DNA of 64,000 nt, from contig NZ_CP035758.1 of NCBI RefSeq assembly GCF_004208415.1, forward strand, positions 1,984,001-2,048,000, given 5' to 3'. This DNA comes from Ktedonosporobacter rubrisoli (GTDB lineage Bacteria; Chloroflexota; Ktedonobacteria; Ktedonobacterales; Ktedonobacteraceae). Every line of letters begins with the position of its first letter. Positions within the stretch are counted from its first letter, which is position 1. Shown piece by piece: positions 16,389 to 25,307 of the stretch. Below the pieces are notes generated by a model. It was not told the origin of the DNA. It ran no database searches and was given only the letters and a program-made list of their open reading frames with translations. A program made the position numbers and the translations under genes.

Positions 16389-18986
16389 ATGATGAAGACA
16401 CACAAACAAGCGAGCCAGCGCATCTCCGAGGCTCGCTGGACTGCCCAGGCACGCCGCGCCTATCATCAGGCGCACCCGGAGAATTTTGCAGGGCCCGAGG
16501 CTTCCTTCCCTATCAAGGATGCCCAGGATGTGCGCGATGCCGCCCGTCTGCATGGCCAGGCTGCCCAGCCCGAGGAGGTCAAGCGCAAGATTATCGCCAT
16601 CGCTCGCCGTCTCAAGCTAGAGCACGCGCTTCCCCAGGCGTGGAGCACAGAGGACGGCCAGCCGCCGGCTTCCTCCGTCAAAGAGGCACATATTCAGCTC
16701 GATGAAGCCCAGATCATCGAACAGCTTACAGCGGGCCAGGAGGGTCATGCCCTGCGTGTGACGGTGATCCAGGGAGGCACTTCCAAGAATGGCTACCATT
16801 ATGATGAGCCAGCCCTGGCGGCGATTGCTCAGCTGATCGAGGGCGCGCAGGCCTATGCCGATCATGCCAGCCCCGAGGCCGCAAGCTCCGTGCGCAGCGT
16901 GCGCGATGTCGTGGGCTTCTACCATGATGCCCAGCTGGTCCCGGCCAGCGCCAAGCAGCCGGCGCGCGTGGAGGCCACCTTGCACCTGTTTGAGGCCGCC
17001 GACTGGCTCTGGTCCGTGGTGCGCGAAGCCATGTCCCTGGGTCGGCCTGAGCTCATTGGCCTCTCGATCGATATCCTGGGCCAGTGGCAGCACAATGAGG
17101 CCAGCGGCGCCCGGGACGTGACCCAGGTCCTGGCTCTCAATAGTTGTGATATCGTGACGCGGCCAAGCGCGGGCGGGGCCTTTCGCCGCATCTTGCATGA
17201 GCTCTCGCCCGCCCCAGTTTCAGCACAAGGAGATCCTATGGACGTCGAATCTATTGTCGAGGAAGAGCTGTCGTCGCTGCCAAGCGCTGCAGCTGAGGAG
17301 AGCCCTCAGCTGGCCGCGACCAGCCCTATTCAAGAGGAGCAGCGTCACTTGCAGCAGTTGCTAGAGGAGACGCGCCGCCAGCGCTGCGAACTGCTCTTAG
17401 AGCGCCGTTTGCGCGAAAGTATTCTGCCCTCCGCCCTCTGTGCGCAGATTCGCACCCGCTTCCAGGGCCGCATCTTTGAGGAGCGCGAGCTCGACGCCGA
17501 GCTCAATAGCTCGCTCGGGCTCATGGCCCAGTTGACGCGCGATGGCCTCATTCGGGGCCAGGGCTACGAGAAGCCCACAGTGGGGCAGATGATCAGCGAG
17601 GCAGAGAAGATCCAGGCCAGCTTTGACCGGATGTTTGATCTCGATATTGACACCGCGCGTCTTGGCAACATTCGGCCCTTCGAGGGCTTGCGCGAGGCCT
17701 ATGCCCGCGTGACCGGGGATGCTGCCATCTCGGGTACGATGCACAGCAGCCAGCTGGGCCAGATCCGCGTGAGCGAGCATGCCCCCATTGCCCGCATCAG
17801 CGAGGCCGATACCACTACGGCCAGCTTTAGCTACCTGTTGGGCACGAGTATGAATAAGCGCTTGCTCAAGGATTACCAGGCCTGGCCCGCCGAGTGGCAG
17901 CGCTTCTGCAGCATTATGCCCATTCGCGACTTTAAGCAACAGACCCGTGTGCGCTTTGGCGCCTTTGGCAGCCTGCCCATCGTCGCGGAGGATAGCGCCT
18001 ACACCGCCGTCACGCTGGCCGATAGCGCGGCGGTCTACGTGCCGCAAAAGCGGGGCAACCTGGTCACGGTCTCGCGCGAAGTGATCCTCAACGACGATCT
18101 GCAGGCAGTCAAGCAGATCCCAACCAAGCTGGCCGTTGCTGCGGCCTATACCCTTGCCGAGTTTGTCTACGGCTTCCTCTCGGGCAACCCCACCATTTAT
18201 GATGGCAACCCGCTCTTTACCAGCGGAGCGCCGCATAGCAATCTGGGGGCTTCGGCCCTCTCGACGGCGGCCATGCAAAGCGGAGTGACGGCCATGCGCG
18301 AGCAGACCAACTATGCCGGCAAGCGCATCGGCTTGCGCCCGCGCTACCTGATCGTGCCGCCGGAACTTGAGTGGACGGCGATGGTGGCCACCAAGTCGGC
18401 GGGTGTGCCGGGTTCCAACAATAACGATATCAACCCCATGCTCGGCTATGTGACGCCCATCGTTTCGCCGCAACTCTCCAGTGCGACGCAGTGGTTTATG
18501 GCCGCCGATCCGCGCGAAGTGGATACCATTGAGGTTGGCTTTGTTGGGGGACAGGTCAATCCCGCTCTCTTCGTGCAAGATATGCCGCTCTTCGGTATGA
18601 ATTTCACGCAAGATGTCATCTCTTAGCAGTAGGAGCTTCAGGGAGTAATCCCTGTCGAACACTCCGAGAATTGCTGGGAAACCCCGCAAGACTGCTCCAC
18701 CACAACGTAGCCTGAAAGAGCAAGCGTGAAGGTTTGAAAAGGGGCAGGTAAGGGCAATCAGCAGCCGAGCACCTACAGGGTAGAGCCACAGGGTGAAGGT
18801 TCAGAGACTAGGTACGGAGGGCCTGAGTGCTCAGGTCAAGGTATAGTCCGACCCTTGCAGAAATGTAAGGAGGCTGGCAGAAATGACCAGCCCCGCCCAA
18901 GAGGGTGAGTAACAAATGTGTATAAAATACGACACGAGTATGGCGGGTGCGCCGTGGATTTTCGCGGCCTCTACCGAGGGATATAG
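16389..18986 (+). CDS. Fused prohead protease-major capsid protein, split by a group I intron
   Basis: Coding segments 16389-18623 and 18921-18986, joined by removal of the intron at 18624-18920, give 766 residues. The N-terminus (SFPIKDAQDVRDAARLHGQ) resembles a DUF6582-like phage segment. About residues 110-270 look like a prohead protease (YADHASPEA, SLGRPELIGLSIDI). The C-terminal half is an HK97-fold capsid (VTVSREVILNDDLQAVKQIP, FLSGNPTIYDGNPLFTSG). The unspliced frame stops right after FTQDVIS. The second exon adds 21 residues starting YKIRHEYGG, the expected capsid end. The first ATG could also be 16356, which would overlap the previous gene. A strong internal start at 17238 would yield capsid alone. 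Confidence 0.85.
17227..17240 (+). promoter_or_regulatory. Internal ribosome site and start for capsid-only product
   Basis: AAGGAG (17227-17232), five bases, then ATG (17238), in frame with the protease-capsid gene. Translation from here would give a product starting MDVESIVEEELSSLP, of about 483 residues after splicing, without the protease. It is the strongest ribosome site in the gene and sits at the domain border. Confidence 0.6.
18624..18920 (+). ncRNA. Group I self-splicing intron
   Basis: All four conserved elements are visible: P (GAATTGCTGGGAAACC, 18668-18683), Q (AATCAGCAGCCGAGC, 18756-18770), R (GTTCAGAGACTA, 18799-18810) and S (AAGGTATAGTCC, 18838-18849). Helices checked by eye: P1 pairs exon CTCT with GGAG (18632-18635), giving the U-G pair at the 5' splice site. 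P2 is CAGGGA-GTAA-TCCCTG. P3 is CTCCG (18662-18666) with CGGAG (18815-18819). P7 is GACTA with TAGTC (18844-18848). P8 is CCTGA-GTGC-TCAGG. A late hairpin is GGCTGG/CCAGCC. P10 pairs exon TAT with GTA (18629-18631). The intron ends in G at 18920. At 297 nt it has no homing-endonuclease gene. Confidence 0.93.
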
Positions 18987-18988
18987 CC

Positions 18989-19588
18989 ATGAGCGGCTTT
19001 CTCAATAACGATGGCTCTGGCCTGGTTGGTGGGCTCTTGCCCTCCCAGCAAGGTCAGGCCTTACAATTGGATGCCTCCGGCAATCTCAAAGTCACTGGCG
19101 GAGGTGCGCCAGGCAGCGATAATCTGCCCTCGGGCCAGGTGATGGGTGCAGGGGTGTTGCTGTGGAATGGCACAGGCTGGAATCGTATGCGCGACGCGCC
19201 CAGCGCCGGCGACGGCATTAACGTTGGCATCGGGTCCGCCTCCAGCTACCTGTGGAACGGGACCAACCATGATCGCCAGCAGGGCAAGTTTGGCGTGGCC
19301 GACGTCTCGAATGGGGGCCGTGCGACCATAGCCATAGCCGCCGGCATGGCCACCGATACCGTGGTCAAGGCTGCGGCGGGTCGGCTGTGCCGGGTTCTGG
19401 TAACGGCGGCGGGCACGGCCTTGCTGATCATCTATGATAACGCCTCCGGCCATACCGGCACCATCATTGGGATCTTGCCGGCCAATCCGGCGGTTGGTGC
19501 GGTCTTTGATTTCCAGTTGCCAGCGATCAACGGCATCACCGTCGCCGGCAACGCCAGCAATCCAGGTATCACGGTGAGCTATTACTAA
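18989..19588 (+). CDS. Phage virion-type protein, unknown
   Basis: A 199-residue Gly/Ala-rich protein (NNDGSGLVGGLLPSQQGQALQLDASGNLKVTGGG) with a beta-rich C-terminal half (AGRLCRVLVTAAGTALLIIYDNASGHTG, FDFQLPAINGITVAG). It starts two bases after the capsid stop, with GAGGGAT as ribosome site inside the second exon, so its translation is probably coupled to that of the capsid. The C-terminal half looks like a small jelly-roll or decoration domain. An alternative start at 18947 would lie inside the capsid exon and intron end and is unlikely. Function is inferred from position only. Confidence 0.65.
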   Translation: MSGFLNNDGSGLVGGLLPSQQGQALQLDASGNLKVTGGGAPGSDNLPSGQVMGAGVLLWNGTGWNRMRDAPSAGDGINVGIGSASSYLWNGTNHDRQQGKFGVADVSNGGRATIAIAAGMATDTVVKAAAGRLCRVLVTAAGTALLIIYDNASGHTGTIIGILPANPAVGAVFDFQLPAINGITVAGNASNPGITVSYY

Positions 19589-19659
19589 TACCTGGTTGTC
19601 TCTGGCAGAGAGAAGAACTGATGGAAAGGTTGATAGGGAGAGAAAGAGAGGCTTGAGCA

Positions 19660-19949
19660 ATGCTTGATGCGGCAGAATTGGCTTTTGGTCGCTATAACGG
19701 CGGACAGAATGCCCCTATTGGTTCCTATTGGAATCCGCGCACAATGGCTGTGTTCCAGCAGACGGCTGATGGCGTTTTGCCCCAGTCGGGAACCTGGATA
19801 CCTATCACAACTTCGGGTAGCAGTTCGATGAACCAGGTTGCGGCGGCGCTCAATACTGTCTTGAACACCAGTTATACGGGGCGAGCTTGCATACCTATAC
19901 CAGCGCCGATCTGATCGCCACGCCCGGTCAGATGAGCAGCGATGCATAA
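19660..19949 (+). pseudogene. Small phage-module gene with a 3' frameshift
   Basis: The open frame 19660-19914 codes 84 residues and ends in an odd RACIPIPAPI tail. From about 19875 another frame reads YGASLHTYTSADLIATPGQM and stops at 19949, with the same composition as the first part. A one- or two-base indel near TATACGGGG (19873-19880) explains both. The restored protein would have about 95 residues. Function unknown; it lies between two virion-type genes. Confidence 0.55.
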
Positions 19950-19967
19950 GCCGCTTTGGTTGGGTGA

Positions 19968-19987
19968 GGTAAGTGATATCACTTACC
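19968..19987. promoter_or_regulatory. Perfect 20-bp palindrome
   Basis: GGTAAGTGATATCACTTACC is fully symmetric and lies in the 186-base gap before the gene at 20136. Such perfect dyads are typical of repressor operators. No regulator gene for it is seen inside the phage module. Confidence 0.5.
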
Positions 19988-20135
19988 CCGATCATTGAAA
20001 AAAATAGAGGCAAGGCGTGCCTGTTTCCTGGAGAGAGAGCGAAATGCTGCACAACAGTGTTTACTTCAAGCCTGAGAGGAACTGGCACGCGTATTGTGCC
20101 TGGCTTTAGAGAGTTTGTAGGGGAGGAGAAAAAGG

Positions 20136-20735
20136 ATGACCCAGCGTCTCAAGCGTGGCATTCTTGCCAGCTTTAGCAATGCCAGCTATACGGCTTCGGT
20201 GCTGATCCTGGAAGCTACAAATACCTTGCTGCAGAATGTGCCGGTGGCCACACATCTCGATGGGACCAGCGCTCAGGCCGGCGCGTTGTGTGCCGTCCTC
20301 TTCTTCGATGAGCATAATCCGGCGGATGCCGTGGTGATCGCCGTCTATCCCAATGGCGGCACTGGTGTGCCCACGCCAGCGCCGGGCCGCCTGGTCTTTG
20401 TCGCTGGCTACCAGCAAGTTGCCAATGCCAACATCGCTGCCAATGCAACCAGCACCTTCACGCTCACCGGTGGCTCATCGGGTATACCAGCCGGCGCCCT
20501 GGGTGTACTTTTCAGTGCCAACTTTACCAGTTCGAGCAGTGGAGCCTATATTCAGCTGGCCCCACACGCTAGCGGCGCCATAGGCAATTACGCTGCCATA
20601 GGCAACTTGCCTGCCGCTAACGCTTTCTTGAACGGCAGCGGCCTCCTCCAGCTTGATAGCCATGGCCAGGTCGATATCAAGGCCAATGTTGCTGCCTGTA
20701 CAGTCAGCCTCTATACACAAGGATATCTCCTATGA
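20136..20735 (+). CDS. Phage virion-type protein, unknown
   Basis: A 199-residue Ala/Ser/Thr-rich protein, probably all beta (LVFVAGYQQVANANIAANATSTFTLTGGSSG, GAYIQLAPHASGAIGNYAAIG). It resembles fibre or decoration proteins in composition, but I recognise no family. The ATG follows GGGGAGGAGAAAAAGG. It overlaps the next gene by four bases (ATGA), so the two are translationally coupled. Confidence 0.6.
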   Translation: MTQRLKRGILASFSNASYTASVLILEATNTLLQNVPVATHLDGTSAQAGALCAVLFFDEHNPADAVVIAVYPNGGTGVPTPAPGRLVFVAGYQQVANANIAANATSTFTLTGGSSGIPAGALGVLFSANFTSSSSGAYIQLAPHASGAIGNYAAIGNLPAANAFLNGSGLLQLDSHGQVDIKANVAACTVSLYTQGYLL

Positions 20736-21019
20736 ACGCCTCAAAGGGCCATGCGGAGCCTACCCGAGCTACAGCGCTCGACCGGATTACTCGCCAGGCT
20801 GAACTTATCGAAAACATTATGCATGAATTACTGGCTGAAGTAGATATTGAGCAGTTGAGCAATTTGCAGCGCCTGAACATCGCTATTAAGTTGATGGGGC
20901 AGCAAACTCGCATCCTTACTCTCTACAACTCTTGTACAGCTGCTGAGAGCCCACAGGAGGCAGAAAGCCTGCTTGCCGCGCTTATGCGCCAGATGCGAGG
21001 AGAAGAAGAGGTAGAATGA
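20732..21019 (+). CDS. Small helical phage-module protein
   Basis: A 95-residue, mostly helical, acidic-ended protein (DRITRQAELIENIMHELLAEVDIEQLSNLQRLNIAIKLMGQQTRILTLYN). It starts at the ATGA overlap with the virion-type gene. After its TGA the same frame stays open for 38 more codons to 21133 and reads protein-like (IEQEIYAFVKAKRFTGDMLI), so the stop may be a recent mutation or this may be the relic of a following gene. A small-terminase or chaperone role is possible by size, but nothing proves it. Confidence 0.55.
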   Translation: MNASKGHAEPTRATALDRITRQAELIENIMHELLAEVDIEQLSNLQRLNIAIKLMGQQTRILTLYNSCTAAESPQEAESLLAALMRQMRGEEEVE

Positions 21020-21221
21020 ATAGAACAAGAAATCTACGCCTTTGTCAAAGCGAAACGCTTCACTGGTGATATGCTAATAATGCTGTACTACTTGCAAGAT
21101 CTCATGCGTAGTTGCCGAGGACATGCTATATAGTTGCTATAAAGATGACATGGCCTTGCCAATTTCTATCTGCTATAGTGAGTAGTGGGTAGTTGATGTC
21201 CCAGAAAAGGAGCGATGCCGT

Positions 21222-21599
21222 ATGCGGATTGCAGTGTGGGATACAGAATATGCAGTGCAGGTCATGATCGAGACGGCGCTAGAGCTTGAGGGAAATTGCG
21301 TCTTTCTATCTGCTGATGGGAAGAGCTTTCTAGATATAGTACAGCTGACTCAGCCAGAAGTTGCGGTTGTCGATGTCTTGCCCGAGTATTATGGAAAATA
21401 TCGGGAGATCGAGATTATTCGGCAAGCTTTAAGCTTGAATCCAACTTTACAGCTTATCGCTCTATCCACGGATAAAGCGGCCATTTGCAGAGTCAATGTG
21501 CTGTTCCCTTCTGTCCGCTGCATCATGAAACCTTTCAGCCTATTCAACTTCCGGAGAAGTTTGCACGAAATGGTACGTATACCGGAAGCTGAGCATTAG
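21222..21599 (+). CDS. Stand-alone receiver (REC) domain protein
   Basis: A 125-residue protein with the response-regulator receiver fold and no output domain. The phosphate-accepting Asp is in VAVVDVLP (about residue 51), and the conserved Lys is in IMKPF (about residue 104). Only one acidic residue (AVWDTEY, Asp7) remains of the usual acidic pair, and the Thr/Ser switch lies in ALSTDK. It sits among phage genes, 200 bases after the last one and 31 bases before the tail-like gene, so it is probably cargo. A partner kinase is not seen nearby. Confidence 0.75.
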   Translation: MRIAVWDTEYAVQVMIETALELEGNCVFLSADGKSFLDIVQLTQPEVAVVDVLPEYYGKYREIEIIRQALSLNPTLQLIALSTDKAAICRVNVLFPSVRCIMKPFSLFNFRRSLHEMVRIPEAEH

Positions 21600-21630
21600 G
21601 GAACGCGTTCGTAGAGAGAACAAAACCCCT

Positions 21631-23673
21631 ATGGTTCGAAATCTGACCTCTGCTTTAACGGCGGCTATAAGTGCCAACGCACGGGTGCCAGTAGTCGCCG
21701 TTACTCTACAAGACCAGCTCCAACACTTCGCGCTCTATCAATCCCCTAACACTCAGGATGGCTGGCACGGCGCCTGCCTTGCTAGCGATGGGAGTATCGT
21801 GCGCGTTCGCCTCTCGCGTGGCGGCAATGCCTTCACGCAGAACTTCCAGTTTCAGCGCGTGACGACGCCAGCCCAGGCCAGCCAGTGGGCAAGTTGGACG
21901 ACGCTCAATAATGGTAGCGGCACCATGTTTCAGGACGGAGGCTGTGCCGTCTCCAACAATGGTGGGACCTTATGGGCCTTTGCCCAGAATGGAAGCACGA
22001 ATGCTTTGCGCGCCTGGAGCAGTACGACCAATGCGGCAAGCTGGAATAGCCCTGTTACGGTGCTTACGCCGCCGGCAGGTGCGCTGATCAAAGGGATCGC
22101 CAGCGCAGGCAATAACGATGTCTTCTTTCTCTATGATGTCTCCGGCGGCGAGGCCATTGGCTGTTCCTTCTTCTCGGGTGGCAGCTGGTCAAGTCTGCGC
22201 AGCTGGACCCTTGCCACGATTGCCAGTGGCTCCGGGTTGGATGTGTGGTGGGATGGCACGCTCTACTGGCTCATCTATTCCGATGGCTATACCCTCTACG
22301 AGGCCACCTATCAGCCCTCAAATACCACCTGGACGCAGTTGCCGCCAATTGCTCCGGCCACCAGTACGGCGATCGGGCGCATCTCGCCCCGTTTGAGCTT
22401 CGATAGCACAACTGGGCTCTACAATCTGATCGTTTCCGAGGTAGATAGCGGCCTGCTCACCGGCTCCGTCTATAGCTATCCGCGCGTGCGCCAGAGCCGC
22501 GATCTGCAGCACTGGTCAAGTGGCTTCATTCTCCACGATGTGACCACCTTGTATAGCGCCGTCGAGCTGCAGAGCAGTACCAATACTGCTGCCTACATTG
22601 TCAGTATGCCCAGTGTCATGCAGTCGCCAAATTTTAGCCAGAGCAACGCCCAGCAGTTCGTTGACGTCTCTGGGCGCGTCCTCTCGTATCAACGCCTGGA
22701 GCAGCTGGGCCATCCGGCCCGGCTAGAACTGGTGCTCGACAATAACCAGGGCGCGCTCTCTGCCCTGGTGAGCAGCGCCAGCAATTATCAACCAATCGGG
22801 CTCAACACCTTCGTTGTGCTCAGCGAGGGCTACAAAACCGGCTCGCCTCCCAGCACGCCCGAGACGGTGCAGGTGGGAACCTATCATATCAACCAGATCA
22901 TTTTTGAGCGCAGCCCGCACGAGAATCAGCTCAGGCTCGTCGCCTACGATCGCTCGCGCAATCTTGATCTGTTGAACCGTTTCCAGAGCAGCTATAGCAA
23001 TCAAACCGTCGCCTGGCTCATCACCGAGATCTGTGCGCGGGCTGGCTTCTTCCTGCTTTCGCTGCCCGCTACCACACAGATGAGCCAGCAGGTGCCCAGT
23101 TTTGTCTTGCTCTCCAACCAGAGCTATCGCCGCGCCCTTGATGAGTTGTGCAGCACCTATGCCCTTGAATACTTCTTGGATCAGAGCGAGACCTTGCAAT
23201 TCCGCGAGCTGTCGGCCAGCGATGGAAGCGTGTGGAGCTATCAGCCCGAGGTGGAGCTGGTGAGCTTTGGCAGCGATGATCTGCGCGGCAACCATATCAT
23301 TGTGACTGGCAAGCCACCAACCGGCGGCCAGGTGGGGGCGTTGACAACGGGTGAGGCCTATGATGATGTCAATGCTCACCTTGTCGGTTTGGAGCGGCTC
23401 ATCCATCATATCGATCCCAAGCTGACTACAACGGCGCAGTGCCAGCTCAAAGCCGGCTTCCTGCTCGCTCAAGAGCAGCGTGCCCAGACTGCGCACCAGG
23501 TCAGCGTGCCGGCCAATCCCGCTTTGCAATTGCTCGATGTCATCACCCTCAGCGACTACAATGCGCCCCAGGGCAGCGGCCAGAGCTCGAACTGTCGCAT
23601 TGTGCGCAGTACTGTGCTATACAATGCTGAACAGGCCGAGTTCGCGCACACTCTGGACCTGGAAGGCGTCTAA
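21631..23673 (+). CDS. Large phage tail/virion protein
   Basis: A 680-residue protein. Residues about 20-330 contain repeated W-rich strands (GWHGACLASDGSIVRVRLSRGG, GSGLDVWWDGTLYWLIYSDGYTLYEA) like a beta-propeller or carbohydrate-binding surface. Residues about 345-680 (RLELVLDNNQGALSALV, YHINQIIFERSPHENQLRLVAYDRSRNLDLL) resemble tail-hub or gpD-like baseplate proteins. This suggests a receptor-binding plus hub fusion. It is the only tail-like gene in the module, with no tape-measure or tube protein. The frame is fully open. The start is ATG with AACAAAACCCCT before it, a weak ribosome site. Confidence 0.65.
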   Translation: MVRNLTSALTAAISANARVPVVAVTLQDQLQHFALYQSPNTQDGWHGACLASDGSIVRVRLSRGGNAFTQNFQFQRVTTPAQASQWASWTTLNNGSGTMFQDGGCAVSNNGGTLWAFAQNGSTNALRAWSSTTNAASWNSPVTVLTPPAGALIKGIASAGNNDVFFLYDVSGGEAIGCSFFSGGSWSSLRSWTLATIASGSGLDVWWDGTLYWLIYSDGYTLYEATYQPSNTTWTQLPPIAPATSTAIGRISPRLSFDSTTGLYNLIVSEVDSGLLTGSVYSYPRVRQSRDLQHWSSGFILHDVTTLYSAVELQSSTNTAAYIVSMPSVMQSPNFSQSNAQQFVDVSGRVLSYQRLEQLGHPARLELVLDNNQGALSALVSSASNYQPIGLNTFVVLSEGYKTGSPPSTPETVQVGTYHINQIIFERSPHENQLRLVAYDRSRNLDLLNRFQSSYSNQTVAWLITEICARAGFFLLSLPATTQMSQQVPSFVLLSNQSYRRALDELCSTYALEYFLDQSETLQFRELSASDGSVWSYQPEVELVSFGSDDLRGNHIIVTGKPPTGGQVGALTTGEAYDDVNAHLVGLERLIHHIDPKLTTTAQCQLKAGFLLAQEQRAQTAHQVSVPANPALQLLDVITLSDYNAPQGSGQSSNCRIVRSTVLYNAEQAEFAHTLDLEGV

Positions 23674-24075
23674 AGCTACCAGGCCAAAAAACGCCTTCCA
23701 ACCCCATATATAAGGAGGGATCATGGCATGTGGGCTGATCTTAAGTGCTAAAGTTGGCCTGCTTTGCTGAGCGCTTGTTTGGATAAAGATGAGAAAACGT
23801 GATATTACGACATGGTTTGCTATTGAAGCGATATTGTGAGCTTGCCGAAAAAATGGTACAGTTTGGAAGTAAGAGGCGCATGACGGATGTACAACTACGT
23901 CTCATCCACACGGCATAATGGCCGGCGAGAGAAGCTTCAGCTTCGTGAGAGTCGTTGAAATCGCACCAATCACACCCCTCTCAATATTGCGCCTCTCCAT
24001 CTCATATCATTAGGCTCAAAAATCTCTTTCTAGCGTTTAGACAAGCAAGTGGGGCAAGTATGTGGAGGAAGTAGC
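23674..24075 (+). other. 400-base gap with a 15-codon gene fragment
   Basis: AAGGAGG (23713-23719) stands before an ATG at 23723 that opens only 15 codons (to 23770). A good ribosome site before so short a frame suggests the start of a lost gene. The rest, to 24075, shows no coding frame or recognisable RNA. Confidence 0.4.
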
Positions 24076-25239
24076 ATGCAACTCAGCGACGTTGAAACGA
24101 TGGTACGCCAGGATCTCTTTGATCCCCTGGGCGGCCCGAATATGCGCTGGCAGACCACAGATATTGATCGGGCCATTGATAAAGCCGTCGATCATTATAG
24201 CGCCTACTATCCCAATATTCTGTATGTGGATATGCCGGCTGAGCCTTTTCAGCGCACCTATCCCTATCCGCAATCCTGGAACCCGAACTATCCCGCCTGG
24301 TGGATTGAGCGCGTCATTTATCCTTTGCAGATCTACGGCTCCTACTTCACCCCACCGGGGTTCAGTGCAATAGCAGCCAAACAGGCTGGCAGCGGCCTGA
24401 GCGTTGGGAGCTATCAGTATGCCGTGACCTTTCTCTCACAGGGAGGCGAAACGACGCTCGGACCCGCTACGAGCGTGAGCACAAGCTCGGGTAGTCAGCA
24501 GATTGCCTTGAGCAGCATTGCGCAAGGGCCAGCCCAGCCAAACACGCCTGGCATTGCCACTAACACGGTGATCGGGCGTAACCTCTATCGCTCGCTGGTC
24601 AATGGCTCAACCCTGTATCTGCTGGCCACCATTTCGGACAATACCACCAGCAGTTATATAGATAGCGTGCCCGATAGTGCGTTAATCAATCAGCCACAGC
24701 CGCCGACGCTCAATACCAGCGGCGTGATGTACTATCCACCCATCGAGCGCAATTTTTCCGAGTATTCCAACATCTTTGATAGCACAGCTGCGCTGGCTGC
24801 TGGAGGCAATCAGGGGACCATGGGCGCGGTCGGCGTGAACCAGGCTGTCACCAATCCCAGCTTTACCCTCATGCTCAACAATGCCGATCTTCCCAAGGAC
24901 AATACCTTGATCCTGCGTGTGTTCTATGCCAGCAAACATCAGCTCGATACGACAGGTAGTACGATTCCCGAGGTCCATCGCGATATCATCGTGTTGGGAG
25001 CCTGCGCTTATGCCATGGAGGCCTATCAGGTTCCCACCAATGACAATTTTGATTTTCAGGATGGTGGGCTCAGAGACCGCATCGATGATACGAACATTCC
25101 CGCATCCTGGCTGGCTGCTACCAGGGCGCGTATGGATCGCTTCATTGAACGCCTGGAAGAGATCAAGCAACAGCGCGATTATTGCGCGAGTGCTAGAACT
25201 CGTTGGGGCGACGAGCCTCGGTACTGGCCCCGCTTATAG
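24076..25239 (+). CDS. Phage head-tail connector-like protein
   Basis: A 387-residue protein. The N-terminus (MQLSDVETMVRQDLFD...RWQTTDIDRAIDKAVDHYSAYYP) is like the helical start of head-tail adaptor proteins. The middle (about residues 100-210) is an immunoglobulin-like insert (GSYQYAVTFLSQGGETTLGPATSV). The C-terminus is helical (AYAMEAYQVP..., ARMDRFIERLEEIKQQRDYCAS). The ATG at 24076 has GGAGGAAGTAGC before it. The adaptor role is inferred from the N-terminal pattern and the module. Confidence 0.6.
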   Translation: MQLSDVETMVRQDLFDPLGGPNMRWQTTDIDRAIDKAVDHYSAYYPNILYVDMPAEPFQRTYPYPQSWNPNYPAWWIERVIYPLQIYGSYFTPPGFSAIAAKQAGSGLSVGSYQYAVTFLSQGGETTLGPATSVSTSSGSQQIALSSIAQGPAQPNTPGIATNTVIGRNLYRSLVNGSTLYLLATISDNTTSSYIDSVPDSALINQPQPPTLNTSGVMYYPPIERNFSEYSNIFDSTAALAAGGNQGTMGAVGVNQAVTNPSFTLMLNNADLPKDNTLILRVFYASKHQLDTTGSTIPEVHRDIIVLGACAYAMEAYQVPTNDNFDFQDGGLRDRIDDTNIPASWLAATRARMDRFIERLEEIKQQRDYCASARTRWGDEPRYWPRL

Positions 25240-25307
25240 CTGAGTTGGGAACGCATTACAATCGTTTATGTAGCAAGGTTGAACAGGTAGGAAGGAATGC
25301 TCAGATA

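Noticed and set aside
17397..18689. 430-codon minus-strand frame across the capsid gene
   Set aside because: Antisense shadow; the capsid reading on the + strand is unambiguous.
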